From contig NZ_FXTI01000014.1 of the NCBI RefSeq assembly GCF_900182565.1, positions 1 to 64,000 on the forward strand: DNA of 64,000 nt, given 5' to 3'. A program made the position numbers and the translations under genes. This document shows, one piece after another, positions 22,010-30,486 of this stretch. This DNA is from Melghirimyces algeriensis. GTDB lineage: Bacteria; Bacillota; Bacilli; Thermoactinomycetales; DSM-45169. Position 1 is the first letter of the stretch; every line of letters starts with the position of its first letter. The notes beneath the pieces are model-generated. The model worked only from the letters and a program-made list of their open reading frames with translations, searched no databases and was not told where the DNA came from.

Positions 22010-23100
22010 TTCCCCGCCTCCTCTGGGACTGCACTCAAATATTCGACTAAATTACGGTGCTCAAACTTCCCTGCCATGTGCGATTTAGCCATCTGTCGCT
22101 CAACCTGGCGCAGGTTTTCGATTACCTTCGTAGGCTGATCGGCTTGACAATGCGAATAGAAAAAATCACAGAATGCGCATTTGTTCGTCATTTCAGGCGT
22201 AACAGTCGGCTTTGTATTTTCGTAAACGTTCCGCGCCTGCTTCGCGAGGTGATGTAACAATGCATGCTGCTCTTCCGCACTGATCGAAAAATAAAACGCC
22301 CTGACATCAGCCAGTGGCGCGCCTTCCCTCCACGTTTTTTGACCTTTCGTCACTGATTTCCGTTCCTCATCGCTGAACCACGACGGTTTCTGAGTTGATT
22401 CGTAAAGTAAGATTCCTTCGTTGATTCTGAATACGAGTGATTCCGCGGTAACCTGGCGCATATGTCCAGCGTCCGGTCCCTTGAAATCGAGTTTCCCATT
22501 CATCGTACGTAGTCCGGTTGCTTTCGTTTTATACTCGAAAAGCAGGTCGCGCCCTTCATATTCAAGGATTCCGTCCGGCTTTGCGGTGATGGCAAATCGA
22601 CATTTATATCCGTCTTCCATTTCTACCTCATATACAGCCCGATGCTGCGCTGCATCTTCAATTGCATATTCGCCGGACTTCGTTTTCTTTAAGCGAAACT
22701 TAGCACGATCTCCTAGTCTCACGGGCATATGAATTAAATCGAGTTGAACCATTTCGATAATGGCCGTTCCTTGCCGGCGTTGCCGACCACGAAAAGGAAA
22801 ATCGTGACGTTTCTCCGGTTTGATCTTTTGGTTACGGTAATATACTTCAAGGTCGCATTTATCGGTACCTGACGCACCGAACGTTACCAGACCATCTTTC
22901 GGATACGGTTTCCACCCGACGTGATCCAAGCGCTGTTTATAAAATGATTCCTCCAACTGGTGAATATACAAAGAAGAACGAGGATCGGAGTAATACGCGT
23001 CAAGTTGTTCGATAAACTCGCGTTCTACCTGATCCCCGAAGGCTTCCCTAAAAGGTTCACTATATTGTTTTCGCGCTCGTTGGCGTAACGGATTTGTCAT
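22006..23100 (-). CDS. PD-(D/E)XK nuclease with Cas4/AddB-like cysteine cluster
   Basis: The 364-residue protein has the nuclease core AKPDGILEYEGRDLLFEYKTKAT (split PD...E.K) near residue 180. One cysteine lies before it (SGTDKCDLEVY) and a C-terminal CAFCDFFYSHC cluster lies near 305. That is the four-cysteine arrangement of iron-sulfur nucleases such as Cas4 and AddB. A role as phage recombination exonuclease with the SSB-like protein and RuvC is likely. It overlaps the truncated methyltransferase gene by 41 bp. The CRISPR array has no apparent link to it. Confidence 0.82.
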   Translation of the reverse strand: MTNPLRQRARKQYSEPFREAFGDQVEREFIEQLDAYYSDPRSSLYIHQLEESFYKQRLDHVGWKPYPKDGLVTFGASGTDKCDLEVYYRNQKIKPEKRHDFPFRGRQRRQGTAIIEMVQLDLIHMPVRLGDRAKFRLKKTKSGEYAIEDAAQHRAVYEVEMEDGYKCRFAITAKPDGILEYEGRDLLFEYKTKATGLRTMNGKLDFKGPDAGHMRQVTAESLVFRINEGILLYESTQKPSWFSDEERKSVTKGQKTWREGAPLADVRAFYFSISAEEQHALLHHLAKQARNVYENTKPTVTPEMTNKCAFCDFFYSHCQADQPTKVIENLRQVERQMAKSHMAGKFEHRNLVEYLSAVPEEAGK

Positions 23101-23530
23101 TGGTTACCTCCTTAAAATCTAGCGAAAGTTGGCGCACTCTATTAATTCGCTTGTTGGCAATCTTAATATAATCAGGAACAACCCTCTTCGGTTTCTGTAC
23201 TTCCTGCTTTCGTTGGCCTGACGCGTTTCCGCTCCGCTCGTTAAATCCTTTGTTGTTCGTAGATCGTCCATTTTGCGCATAACTATCCCCTAAGTTCAGC
23301 CATAACGTACCGTCATCACGTAACACTCTACGAACTTCACGAAAAACCTCGACTATCTTTTCAATATATTCTTCTGGGGTATCCTCCAAACCTATCTGTC
23401 CTGGCTGCCCATAATCACGCAACCCCCAATACGGAGGAGAAGTAACACAAGTATGAAAAAAACCTGCAGGCATTTCCCGCAGGGCTTCAAGTACGTCACA
23501 ATTATATATGCGATTGGTTTCGAATAACAT
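23060..23530 (-). pseudogene. Internally deleted SPPY-type DNA methyltransferase
   Basis: ATG 23530 follows GGGGTG. The 156-residue product begins LFETNRIYNCDVLEAL, with catalytic TSPPYWGLRDYG, then PEEYIEKIVEVFREVRRVL and LWLNLGDSY, all from the N-terminal half of a beta-class methyltransferase. After VVPDY it jumps to IKIANKRINRVRQLS, which resembles the C-terminal PDYxxIAxxRI end of the family. The middle, including the AdoMet-binding FAGSGTT motif, is missing, as if deleted between two PDY sequences. It should be inactive. Confidence 0.7.
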
Positions 23531-23558
23531 TTCGTCACCCCTATTTGTTTTATTCTTT

Positions 23559-23894
23559 TTAAAACGCATCGCTTTGTGGGGATTGTATTACCGCTTTGAT
23601 ATTTTCTTTGGGAATCCTGATTTCTCCCTTCTCCAGTACCTCACCAGAAACAGGATGACAAAATAAAGTTTCAACATTCAATGTTTCAGGTATTCCATAC
23701 TCTGTTTTTGGTATAATATCATCTAACTTAAATACCAACATCCGATTAGACATAGGTATATTCTGTCGGTTACTTAAAGTCTTAGTATGAAAAGAATCCT
23801 TACCTCCTATAAAATTAGGTATTTCGATGGGGCTTTTAAGTTGAACAGACACATGATTAGTTATCTGTGTAGCTTTTTTACTGTCTTCAGACAC
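23559..23894 (-). CDS. Phage protein of unknown function after DNA polymerase
   Basis: GTG 23894, after GGGAGGGATTTAC, gives a 111-residue product: VSEDSKKATQITNHVSVQL, IEIPNFIGGKDSF, MLVFKLDDIIPKTEYG. It is strand-rich with no cysteine pair or known motif. The start overlaps the polymerase stop by 8 bp, so it is co-translated with it. Confidence 0.6.
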   Translation of the reverse strand: MSEDSKKATQITNHVSVQLKSPIEIPNFIGGKDSFHTKTLSNRQNIPMSNRMLVFKLDDIIPKTEYGIPETLNVETLFCHPVSGEVLEKGEIRIPKENIKAVIQSPQSDAF

Positions 23895-26037
23895 GTAAAT
23901 CCCTCCCAAACCAATTGTCAAATTCGACTTTCTCTGCCCATCGATCTGGGTAAATTTCAATATCACAAAAGATCGGTACTTTTAGTTTTACAGCGTTCGC
24001 CATTGTGTCCCGAATTACAAGAAGATTATCCTGGCTGATGTCTCGCGGGCAATCAAATAATAATTCGTCATGAACCTGAAGGCGAATGTTTACGTCCATC
24101 GTTGGAAGAATAGGTTGTAGATCAACGACTGATTTTTTAAGAATAGTAGCCGCGCTTGCTTGTACTGGAGAATTACCCGCTTGTCGCTTTTCACCATTCG
24201 TAAGGAATTTACGTCTACGATCTCCGAGTCTACGTTTACGCCCAAACAGATCAACGACATAGCCCATTTTACGTACTAGCTCAACCTGCTTATCCATATA
24301 TTCTTTAATTGATGGGTAACTAGCAAAATAGCTATCGATTAGCTTCTCTGCTTCTTTTTGAGAAATGTCTAATTCGGTAGATAAACCAACCGGAGTCATA
24401 CCATAGACGATCCCGAAGTTAACTGATTTCGCTTGTTTACGTAATTTCTGTTCGATCGAACCATCAACATCTTTTCGTTCTTCAACTTGTTCATAAGGGA
24501 TGCCTGATATTTGTGCTGCTGTAGCTGAGTGGATATCTCGTCCCTTATGAAATGATTCAATAAGAACCGGATCATTAGCAAGGTGAGCAAGCACACGTAG
24601 TTCAATTTGAGAGTAGTCAATCGAAACAAAAATACGACCTGGATCAGGCTTAAACAGACGCCTGATTTCCGGCCGTTTAGATGGCATTTGTTGTGTGTTT
24701 GGGTTTGAGCAAGTAAATCGCCCAGTCACGGTACCCCACGAGTTATGTGATTGATGAATTTTCCCATCAGGTTTGATGTTGTTTGGTAGTTTATTCGTAA
24801 ATGCTTTTCGTAATTGATGTACTTGTCGGTACTCAATTAACTTACGAATAACAGGGTGTTTATTGCTAATCTTCGCAAGAACCTTTTTAGTTGACGTTGA
24901 TCCATTTTCTGGATTAGGTAATTTCAGTTTATTAAATAAAACATTGCTTAACTGTTGATTTGAGTTAAGATTAATTTTTTCACCTAATAAATTATAAATA
25001 TCTTCGGATATTTCTTTAATCTCACATTCAAACTGTTTGTCGAGAGTACGCGCCTCTTCAACATCAAAGTGAAGACCTCTAATATCCGAACAAATAAATG
25101 TTTTCATTACTGGCATTTCTATTTCAAACAACAGTTTTTTAATACGCATCAAGTCTTCACGTAAAGACATTTGATGCAGCATCCACCGATATAATTTCAA
25201 CGTTTTCTCAGTATCGCCCGCAGCATACACTGTTGCAACTTTTAATGGTACAGTATTAAAAACACCTTCTTCAAACAATTCGTTGAAGTTGTCTCCTTCC
25301 ATTTGTAACCAATCTTCGCATAAACCCTTTAACTTGTGTTTCCGGTTCTCGTTTAAGGACATTGCCATAACCTGTGTGTCAGCGTGCAAGGGGCTAATCA
25401 AATCTATTTTGTACTGCAACCAAAAACACTTACAGTCAAACGGAGCATTGTGCATAACAATCTTTGAAGACTCCAAAGTACTTTTAAGTTCAGAAACAAC
25501 AGTACTTTCGTCTAGATTAGTTTTTTCATTATGGTTTAGAGGGATGTAGAAATGATTCTCATCTGTAGAGACGCTGAAGCCAGCCATTTTATTTGTCCAG
25601 GGATCAAGTGCACTCCCCTCAATGCCTTCTGGAACAAAAGTTTCACAATCAACAGCGATTACGTCTGCGGATTTTATAAATTTCTTCATCTCTCGTAATT
25701 TGTTGATATTCGTAACTAGATGATAATTATTCGGTGTATTCTCAACCATATTACGTAGTTTCTTTTCCGTGTTCGTTCGCTTAACAACACGCCACATCCT
25801 TAACGCTTCAGCCTTTGAGAATTTTTTGTACGTTCCCTTCTTCGTATACATGTCCGCTGGATCTCGTTCAATCTCTCCGGCCTCCATCGCCGCCTTCACT
25901 TCGTCCATCTTCTCGCGGTCTTTGTCCGTGAGTTTGGACGAGTAAATCCGTTCCCAAGCTTCCGACATGGTTTCGTTTGCAGATTTCTTTTTCTCTTTCA
26001 CTACCTTCAATTTTTCGCGACGCTCTTCAACGGTCAT
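23887..26037 (-). CDS. Family A DNA polymerase with 3'-5' exonuclease
   Basis: The 716-residue protein has a charged N-terminal extension of about 110 residues. A DEDD exonuclease follows (VIAVDCETFVPEGIEG near 130; HNAPFDCKCF near 200). The polymerase has motif A DYSQIELRVLAHL near 480, motif B KQAKSVNFGIVYGM near 535 and motif C VHDELLFD near 665. It is the replicative polymerase of the phage. ATG 26037 is preferred over GTG 26040 because GGAGG lies 6 bp before it. It lacks the 5' nuclease domain of cellular PolA. Confidence 0.97.
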   Translation of the reverse strand: MTVEERREKLKVVKEKKKSANETMSEAWERIYSSKLTDKDREKMDEVKAAMEAGEIERDPADMYTKKGTYKKFSKAEALRMWRVVKRTNTEKKLRNMVENTPNNYHLVTNINKLREMKKFIKSADVIAVDCETFVPEGIEGSALDPWTNKMAGFSVSTDENHFYIPLNHNEKTNLDESTVVSELKSTLESSKIVMHNAPFDCKCFWLQYKIDLISPLHADTQVMAMSLNENRKHKLKGLCEDWLQMEGDNFNELFEEGVFNTVPLKVATVYAAGDTEKTLKLYRWMLHQMSLREDLMRIKKLLFEIEMPVMKTFICSDIRGLHFDVEEARTLDKQFECEIKEISEDIYNLLGEKINLNSNQQLSNVLFNKLKLPNPENGSTSTKKVLAKISNKHPVIRKLIEYRQVHQLRKAFTNKLPNNIKPDGKIHQSHNSWGTVTGRFTCSNPNTQQMPSKRPEIRRLFKPDPGRIFVSIDYSQIELRVLAHLANDPVLIESFHKGRDIHSATAAQISGIPYEQVEERKDVDGSIEQKLRKQAKSVNFGIVYGMTPVGLSTELDISQKEAEKLIDSYFASYPSIKEYMDKQVELVRKMGYVVDLFGRKRRLGDRRRKFLTNGEKRQAGNSPVQASAATILKKSVVDLQPILPTMDVNIRLQVHDELLFDCPRDISQDNLLVIRDTMANAVKLKVPIFCDIEIYPDRWAEKVEFDNWFGRDLRV

Positions 26038-26073
26038 CACCGTCCTCCTTTCTTATGTCTTACGCAAAACGAA

Positions 26074-26223
26074 TTAGCACCCGGAATTGTTCCGGGTGCC
26101 TTCGTCTTTCTTATCTTGCGTTGATTCAAACATTCGTTTTTCTCCATCGATTTCCACGACTAAATACTCTAATTCATTCTCAAATGACTTAAAATAATGA
26201 ATAACTTTAATCTGTTCGGACAT
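26074..26223 (-). CDS. 49-residue phage protein before DNA polymerase
   Basis: ATG 26223 follows AAAGGGG and encodes MSEQIKVIHYFKSFENELE and VVEIDGEKRMFESTQDK, a strand-helix-strand pattern. Its last codons form a 10-bp stem hairpin (GCACCCGGAA/TTCCGGGTGC, 26077-26100). It sits between the SSB-like and polymerase genes. Function unknown. Confidence 0.55.
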   Translation of the reverse strand: MSEQIKVIHYFKSFENELEYLVVEIDGEKRMFESTQDKKDEGTRNNSGC

Positions 26224-26259
26224 ACGATTCCCCTTTAATTATAATTATTCTCTATTCTA

Positions 26260-27048
26260 TCAAAAAGGTAGATCCCTATCGGTAATTTTTTGTGATGTAT
26301 CATCGCCAGTTCCTGCCTGATTCTCCGCACCGCCATTCGCCCCTATAACAGCGGATTTGTTTGGACAGGAATCCGGGTGAGCTTCTGCTACAATCTCAAC
26401 GACTTCAGCATATCCGCGGAAATTCGCAAGGTCAGCGTAGCTCGGCTTATCGTCGATAAACTCTTTCGCCTTTTCAAATGATTCCTCTGGTACTTTCGAC
26501 TTTGGAGCCTTCGCGAAGGTAAAGCTTTTCCCGTCGCTGGTTTTCTTCATAATAACGGCCTGACCAACGAGGGAATAGTCCGGCTGGAACTCCTTCGCAG
26601 TCTCTTCGATCTGATCGTAAGCATTGATGAGGTTCTGTGCGTGGAACTCTTTCGCATCATATACGCGCCATGTCCCATACTCCACGTCAAACAGACGGAT
26701 CATAGCATACAGGCGACGCCGTACTCCAGCCTTACAGGAAGGACAGTGTTTCGCGGCTTCCTTTTTGTTGTCATACTTCGTAAAGTCCTCACCAAGCCCT
26801 TGTGGGGAATGGAGACACGTATGTTTCTTGACGAATACTTCGTACGGTTTGTATTGTCTCTCGTCATGTACAAAATAGGTGTACCAGTCGTCTGGATCGT
26901 CTAAGATTAGAAACATGCGCCCCTCACCGTTCAACTCCTGATTTTTGATGTACCGAAGTACACCCTCCGGTAGATCATTTTCGAAGTTCCCTTTCGCTAA
27001 TTGTTCTCTCGCTTCTTCTCGTTTCTTCAGTGCGTCCCGAATACCCAC
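26260..27048 (-). CDS. Phage ssDNA-binding protein with SSB-like acidic tip
   Basis: From GTG 27048 (GGAGG 8 bp before) this 262-residue protein contains RMFLILDDPDDWYTYFVHDER and a zinc-type cluster HTCLH...HCPSCKAGV. A long core and an acidic, disordered tail end DRDLPF, like the DDDIPF tip by which SSB recruits partners. This fits T4 gp32-like or analogous phage proteins that coat ssDNA, and it is followed by polymerase. The assignment rests on the tail, zinc site and position, not on a full-length match. Confidence 0.7.
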   Translation of the reverse strand: MGIRDALKKREEAREQLAKGNFENDLPEGVLRYIKNQELNGEGRMFLILDDPDDWYTYFVHDERQYKPYEVFVKKHTCLHSPQGLGEDFTKYDNKKEAAKHCPSCKAGVRRRLYAMIRLFDVEYGTWRVYDAKEFHAQNLINAYDQIEETAKEFQPDYSLVGQAVIMKKTSDGKSFTFAKAPKSKVPEESFEKAKEFIDDKPSYADLANFRGYAEVVEIVAEAHPDSCPNKSAVIGANGGAENQAGTGDDTSQKITDRDLPF

Positions 27049-27063
27049 TATATCATCCTCCAT

Positions 27064-27202
27064 TTAATTGTTATCGAAGCAACAGCCCGCAGTTCGGTCT
27101 GCGCCCGCGACGACGTACAGCCGGACCAAGATTCGTGTATAGATTACTAGTATCACAGCCATACGTCGTCGCCGGCACGGACAGTCACTGACGAAACCAT
27201 AC
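27064..27202. other. Non-coding gap with 11-bp inverted repeat
   Basis: This gap between the SSB-like gene and the gene at 27203 holds GCGACGACGTA (27107-27117) and its complement (27162-27172) 44 bp apart. A 32-codon hydrophobic frame (from ATG 27165 on the minus strand) has no ribosome site. No terminator T run was seen. It could be a structured 5' leader of the SSB-like gene. Confidence 0.4.
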
Positions 27203-27760
27203 TCACATTACAGAAACCTGCGACCTGGCTACATGTCGTTTCTCATCCGCGACTGTCTTTATTTCGGTTTTTAAATCGTTTATATATTCGTTAATAGCGT
27301 TAATCCGTGCCTGGCATGCAAGCCTACGCGCTTCTGAGCGCGTTTTTAGTGCTGTCAACCTTAACTGAGCTATTTCTACATCTGCCTCCGCTTTAATCAG
27401 TTCAAAACGCCGTCTCATCGCCCGCTCACGACGATCCAGCTTCCGGTATTCTTTCGCATGTAAATCCCTTACTTTTTCCTTTAGCGGACCATACGTAATG
27501 GACTCAAAACGTTGAATAGACAATATGGTCTTATGGTCGAGTGAGACAATAAATGCATGTCGACCATGTGCAAACATATAGGCATGGTTTCCTTCATCAT
27601 CTAATGTTTCCCCGACAAACTCTGCTCTGCGGAGAATGCCTCGAATATAACCCTCTGCATCTTTATCATTCGCTCGGTTATACCGCTCCCTCGCCCGGCG
27701 GATCGCATGCCTACTAACTCTCATTCGATCCACGTCCAACCCATTTATGATGGAAATCAC
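27203..27760 (-). CDS. Basic phage protein, possible DUF4258-like N terminus
   Basis: The 185-residue product (GTG 27760, GAGGAG upstream) starts with RVSRHAIRRARERYNR and EGNHAYMFAHGRHAFIVSL, the spacing of small RelE-fold or DUF4258-like domains. A long basic coiled coil follows (KEYRKLDRRERAMRRR to KTEIKTVADEKRH). The match to DUF4258 is tentative. It lies between the sigma factor and SSB-like genes. Confidence 0.5.
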   Translation of the reverse strand: MISIINGLDVDRMRVSRHAIRRARERYNRANDKDAEGYIRGILRRAEFVGETLDDEGNHAYMFAHGRHAFIVSLDHKTILSIQRFESITYGPLKEKVRDLHAKEYRKLDRRERAMRRRFELIKAEADVEIAQLRLTALKTRSEARRLACQARINAINEYINDLKTEIKTVADEKRHVARSQVSVM

Positions 27761-27767
27761 CGCACAT

Positions 27768-27887
27768 TCACTCCTCGTCGTACGTATCGCTATATGCGAG
27801 CGTACTTACTATTCGCTTGTAGTCCGCAGGGTCTTCGTACTCTTCGAATCCACCAGAATACACTATGTCAACAAAGCGAACATGCAC
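27768..27887 (-). CDS. 39-residue acidic phage protein
   Basis: GTG 27887 follows GGAGGTGACTAAA and encodes VHVRFVDIVYSGGFEEYEDP and an Asp/Tyr-rich end. The stop is 8 bp before the next start, suggesting coupling. It lies downstream of the AT-rich region with a Fur-box-like sequence. Function unknown. Confidence 0.55.
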   Translation of the reverse strand: MHVRFVDIVYSGGFEEYEDPADYKRIVSTLAYSDTYDEE

Positions 27888-27919
27888 TTTAGTCACCTCC
27901 TTCGAACGTGTGTTTTATA

Positions 27920-27948
27920 TTGATAATGATTATTAATCATGATATAAT
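27920..27948 (+). promoter_or_regulatory. Promoter antisense to sigma gene, with Fur-box-like operator
   Basis: TTGATA (27920-27925), 17 bp, TATAAT (27943-27948) is a strong plus-strand promoter pointing into the 3' end of the sigma factor gene on the opposite strand. The 15-mer TGATAATGATTATTA (27921-27935) matches the Bacillus Fur 7-1-7 box at 14 of 15 positions and overlaps the promoter. Whether it acts on this promoter or on the leftward gene at 27887 is unknown. Confidence 0.5.
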
Positions 27949-27980
27949 TCACTTTGGTATTAACGACTAACTTCGACATT

Positions 27981-28736
27981 TTAGTACATATATTCGCCTG
28001 ATCGATAAAGATAGTCGTTCAAATCTCCGTATAATTTTGTATTGTATTTTCCAGATATCTTTCTAAGGTTACGGATTATTTTCGAATGATGAACACCAAG
28101 AATCTCAGCGATAGAATTAAACGATTTACGTGGGTAATCTACAACTGCTTGAACTGTTTCGTGGACGCTAGACGGAATGTCTACGCAAAGATCATCGATA
28201 AGATCGCGTTGTTCGTTAACCATAAGTTTATCGACAACGGTATTTTCTACGTTACATCGGTCAGGGATTTCCTCAAAGTGATTGTAATTTATTGACTGAT
28301 TAGACACTAGAACAAATCCAGCGCAATATTCTTCACCCTTAATAGCATGTGTCCAATCTTCATTTGAGGAATCCTCGTCGCAGACAAGCGTAAAATGATC
28401 TGAGTATTTTTTGTGGGAGCCACTCGTTCTCCCAGTTTTCACATCGACAGCTGCCTTGTTTACAACATTTGAAAAGTATGTTGTAAACATTGTTTCGCGG
28501 TGATCCTCAAAGGTATCAAACGCCTTCCAGGCGGCTTCCAGCATAAAACTGAAGTACACGGATGGGTCGTTAATGTCAGTTCGTCTAGCCGCATAGCAAG
28601 CGTAACTTTCGATCCTAGGTTGCACAACTTCCATTGCATCGGTAAATGCATATGGATCGCCAGCCTTATATTCGTTGTACAGTTCGTTCAACTTCCGACC
28701 AGTCTTGCTTTCACTGACCACTTTAAAATTCTCCAT
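27981..28736 (-). CDS. Phage-encoded RNA polymerase sigma factor
   Basis: The 251-residue protein has a sigma-70 region 2 pattern: DPYAFTDAMEVVQPRIESYA, then SFMLEAAWKAFDTFEDHRET and TYFSNVVNKAAVDVKTG. A C-terminal region 4 helix-turn-helix reads FNSIAEILGVHHSKIIRNLRKI. A central stretch of about 80 residues is of unclear role. Length fits phage and ECF-like factors. A copy of the 42-bp phage promoter lies 78 bp before its ATG, so it may activate itself and the other three units. AGGAGAG precedes the start. Sigma function is inferred from motif layout. Confidence 0.8.
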   Translation of the reverse strand: MENFKVVSESKTGRKLNELYNEYKAGDPYAFTDAMEVVQPRIESYACYAARRTDINDPSVYFSFMLEAAWKAFDTFEDHRETMFTTYFSNVVNKAAVDVKTGRTSGSHKKYSDHFTLVCDEDSSNEDWTHAIKGEEYCAGFVLVSNQSINYNHFEEIPDRCNVENTVVDKLMVNEQRDLIDDLCVDIPSSVHETVQAVVDYPRKSFNSIAEILGVHHSKIIRNLRKISGKYNTKLYGDLNDYLYRSGEYMY

Positions 28737-29075
28737 TAACGATCTCTCCTCTTTTGGGCATAGTTAGCCCAGGGTTTTTGTTTGTGTACCTAACCCCTTA
28801 GATGTAAATTATCCCTTCATTATCTTTATAGGGGAGGTCACAAGGTTTTCGCGCATTTTTTTCGAGATTTATTCGGAGAATTTTTCGTTTAGTTCATCAC
28901 TTTATCGTTGTATGCGATAATTTGTTCGTAATCCATACAGACATTATACGTTTTAGGTCTGAAAATGTGTACGCTTCATTTTCTTTGTTTTTGTCTTTTA
29001 CGTACATATTTTCGTACTTAGGGTGATTTTTGCTCTTTATTTCTCAAAATTACTAATTCATCGAGGTGTATGATA
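28737..29075. other. Intergenic region between sigma gene and rightward HTH gene
   Basis: This 339-bp region without an ORF carries promoter copy C (28814-28855) for the leftward sigma gene. To its right lies AT-rich DNA that must hold the promoter of the rightward HTH gene; no clean -35/-10 pair was seen. The arrangement resembles a phage control region. Confidence 0.5.
28814..28855 (-). promoter_or_regulatory. Phage promoter-like 42-bp element, copy C (sigma gene)
   Basis: Minus strand: TGCGCGAAAACC, variable stretch, CTCCCCTATAAAGA then TAATGAAGG. Same length and spacing as copies A, B and D. It stands upstream of the sigma factor gene (ATG at 28736). Confidence 0.85.
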
Positions 29076-29270
29076 ATGATCTCTTACGACCCGCTTTTCG
29101 TCACTCTTGAAGAGAAAAATGTCAAACTCATCGACCTGATTACCGACCTTAAATTTTCGAAGACAACGGGATCTAAATTCCGGAAACATGCGTCCGTACA
29201 ACTAACGACAATAGAGAAAATCTGTAAATACCTCGACTGTCCAATCGAAAAAGTCGTTCGGATTGAGTAA
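29076..29270 (+). CDS. Cro/CI-type HTH regulator, rightward
   Basis: From ATG 29076 (GAGGTG 7 bp before) the 64-residue protein has the HTH_26-type pattern EEKNVKLIDLITDLKFS, then KFRKHASVQLTTIEKICKYLDC and IEKVVRIE. Proteins of this kind are small Xre-family repressors. It is transcribed against the phage operons and faces the sigma gene across the control region, so it may be the lysogeny repressor or a Cro-like switch. Binding site unknown. Confidence 0.75.
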   Translation: MISYDPLFVTLEEKNVKLIDLITDLKFSKTTGSKFRKHASVQLTTIEKICKYLDCPIEKVVRIE

Positions 29271-29336
29271 ACAATTCGTTGACATATCGCCCGTTTATAC
29301 CTATCATGTAGGTATACGCAAAAAAGGCACAGTACT

Positions 29337-29391
29337 CCCTGTTTGCCGACAGGGACGTCTAAAAACACCGGACAGTGCTTTGCCGAGCACT
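29337..29391. terminator. Two tandem hairpins with the same TTGCCG loop
   Basis: CCCTGT-TTGCCG-ACAGGG (29337-29354) and AGTGCT-TTGCCG-AGCACT (29374-29391) lie between the convergent ends of the HTH gene and primase gene. Both have 6-bp perfect stems and an identical six-base loop. Short T runs flank them on the minus strand (TTTTT, TTTTTT), so a terminator pair is the simplest reading. Confidence 0.55.
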
Positions 29392-29404
29392 TCCGAGCGA
29401 TGCC

Positions 29405-30466
29405 TTATGCGTTCACGGGAAAAATGACAGGACCGTTACGGTTGCCGCCGTGCGGTCCATTTCTATGTCTATAGTCTATCGGCGTAGCTTCGGCGATAAT
29501 GGTACCGGTTTTTTCTATGTCTTGAATATCGTTTAAATCCTTACATTCGGACGGGATCTTCACTTCGGACAGCCGAACGTATCCATACAACCGTTTAATG
29601 ATTTCGTCTTTCAACTTTCGTCCTGCTTGATCGTTATCATTCGCGATAAACAAATGCCGGATCGGACTTCGCTTAATTATATCTGCCTGATTTTTGGAAA
29701 ACGAAGCACCGCCAACTGCCAGCGCAGGGAATCCTGCAGTCATTGCGTACATCGCATCGATTTCAGCCTCGCAGATAACTGCCTCACGACACCCCTTCCG
29801 CCGGATCACATCGATCCCGAATAGGTGTTCACGTACTGGGTGCGTGCCTTCCTTTAACGGTAAGTAATGGAAAAACTTCGAGTTAACACTACGGTATTTG
29901 ATGTTCACCAGGTCGCCGCGTCCGTTGAACCATGGAATGGTTACCATACGTCGTTTCGGATCGTACCCAACTCGCATTACGCGCTGTACACCTTCGTTTA
30001 TCCCCCTGCGCGTAAGATACGGATGTCGGAAGTTATACCGTTTGAGAATCGACGGATTTAACGGTTGCCGCCGTTGTTTCCGTCGATCGTTTGTTTTTAT
30101 AGATGCAAACATCGCCTCTACTGACTTGTGAGCGCTGTTCATATCGCCTTCCCAATATGGGGAATACTTCGAAATGAGATAGTCTTCCGTTTCTTCTTCT
30201 GTTTCCTGTCTGAGATATGATAGAAGAGTTACGAACGTTCCAGAACGGTATTCGTCTCCACCACTGTCCCCCCAATATCCAGGGCGAGCATTAGACTCAG
30301 GATTGTCTTCAAGCCACACATAAAAGGATGGCCGGGAGTCATTGCGAAAAGGGCTACACGCTTGGAGTTTATCTCGTTGCCAATTTGCTTCTTTCCAATC
30401 GTACAATGAAAGTTCTTTACGGATATCTACGTTCAAACTATATTTTTGTATACATATTTCCTGCAA
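29405..30466 (-). CDS. Phage DNA primase (Toprim)
   Basis: The 353-residue protein starts at TTG 30466, 7 bp after AGGAGG. The N-terminal part resembles a DnaG-like zinc/CHC2 remnant without a full cysteine set (CSPFRNDSRPSFYVW). The C-terminal Toprim domain has AVICEAEIDAMYAM near 245 and LFIANDNDQAGRKLKDE near 285, holding the catalytic Glu and DxD-like acidic residues. It primes replication with the adjacent DnaB helicase. A LexA box lies in its leader. Confidence 0.88.
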   Translation of the reverse strand: MQEICIQKYSLNVDIRKELSLYDWKEANWQRDKLQACSPFRNDSRPSFYVWLEDNPESNARPGYWGDSGGDEYRSGTFVTLLSYLRQETEEETEDYLISKYSPYWEGDMNSAHKSVEAMFASIKTNDRRKQRRQPLNPSILKRYNFRHPYLTRRGINEGVQRVMRVGYDPKRRMVTIPWFNGRGDLVNIKYRSVNSKFFHYLPLKEGTHPVREHLFGIDVIRRKGCREAVICEAEIDAMYAMTAGFPALAVGGASFSKNQADIIKRSPIRHLFIANDNDQAGRKLKDEIIKRLYGYVRLSEVKIPSECKDLNDIQDIEKTGTIIAEATPIDYRHRNGPHGGNRNGPVIFPVNA

Positions 30467-30486
30467 CAGCCTACCTCCTTTCTCTT

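Noticed and set aside
22006..23100. Cas4 of the CRISPR system
   Set aside because: Cas4-like motifs are present, but the gene is embedded in the phage recombination module 22 kb from the array; AddB/Cas4-like phage exonuclease is the better reading.
27107..27172. Terminator between the gene at 27203 and the SSB-like gene
   Set aside because: The inverted repeat arms are 44 bp apart and no T run follows on either strand.
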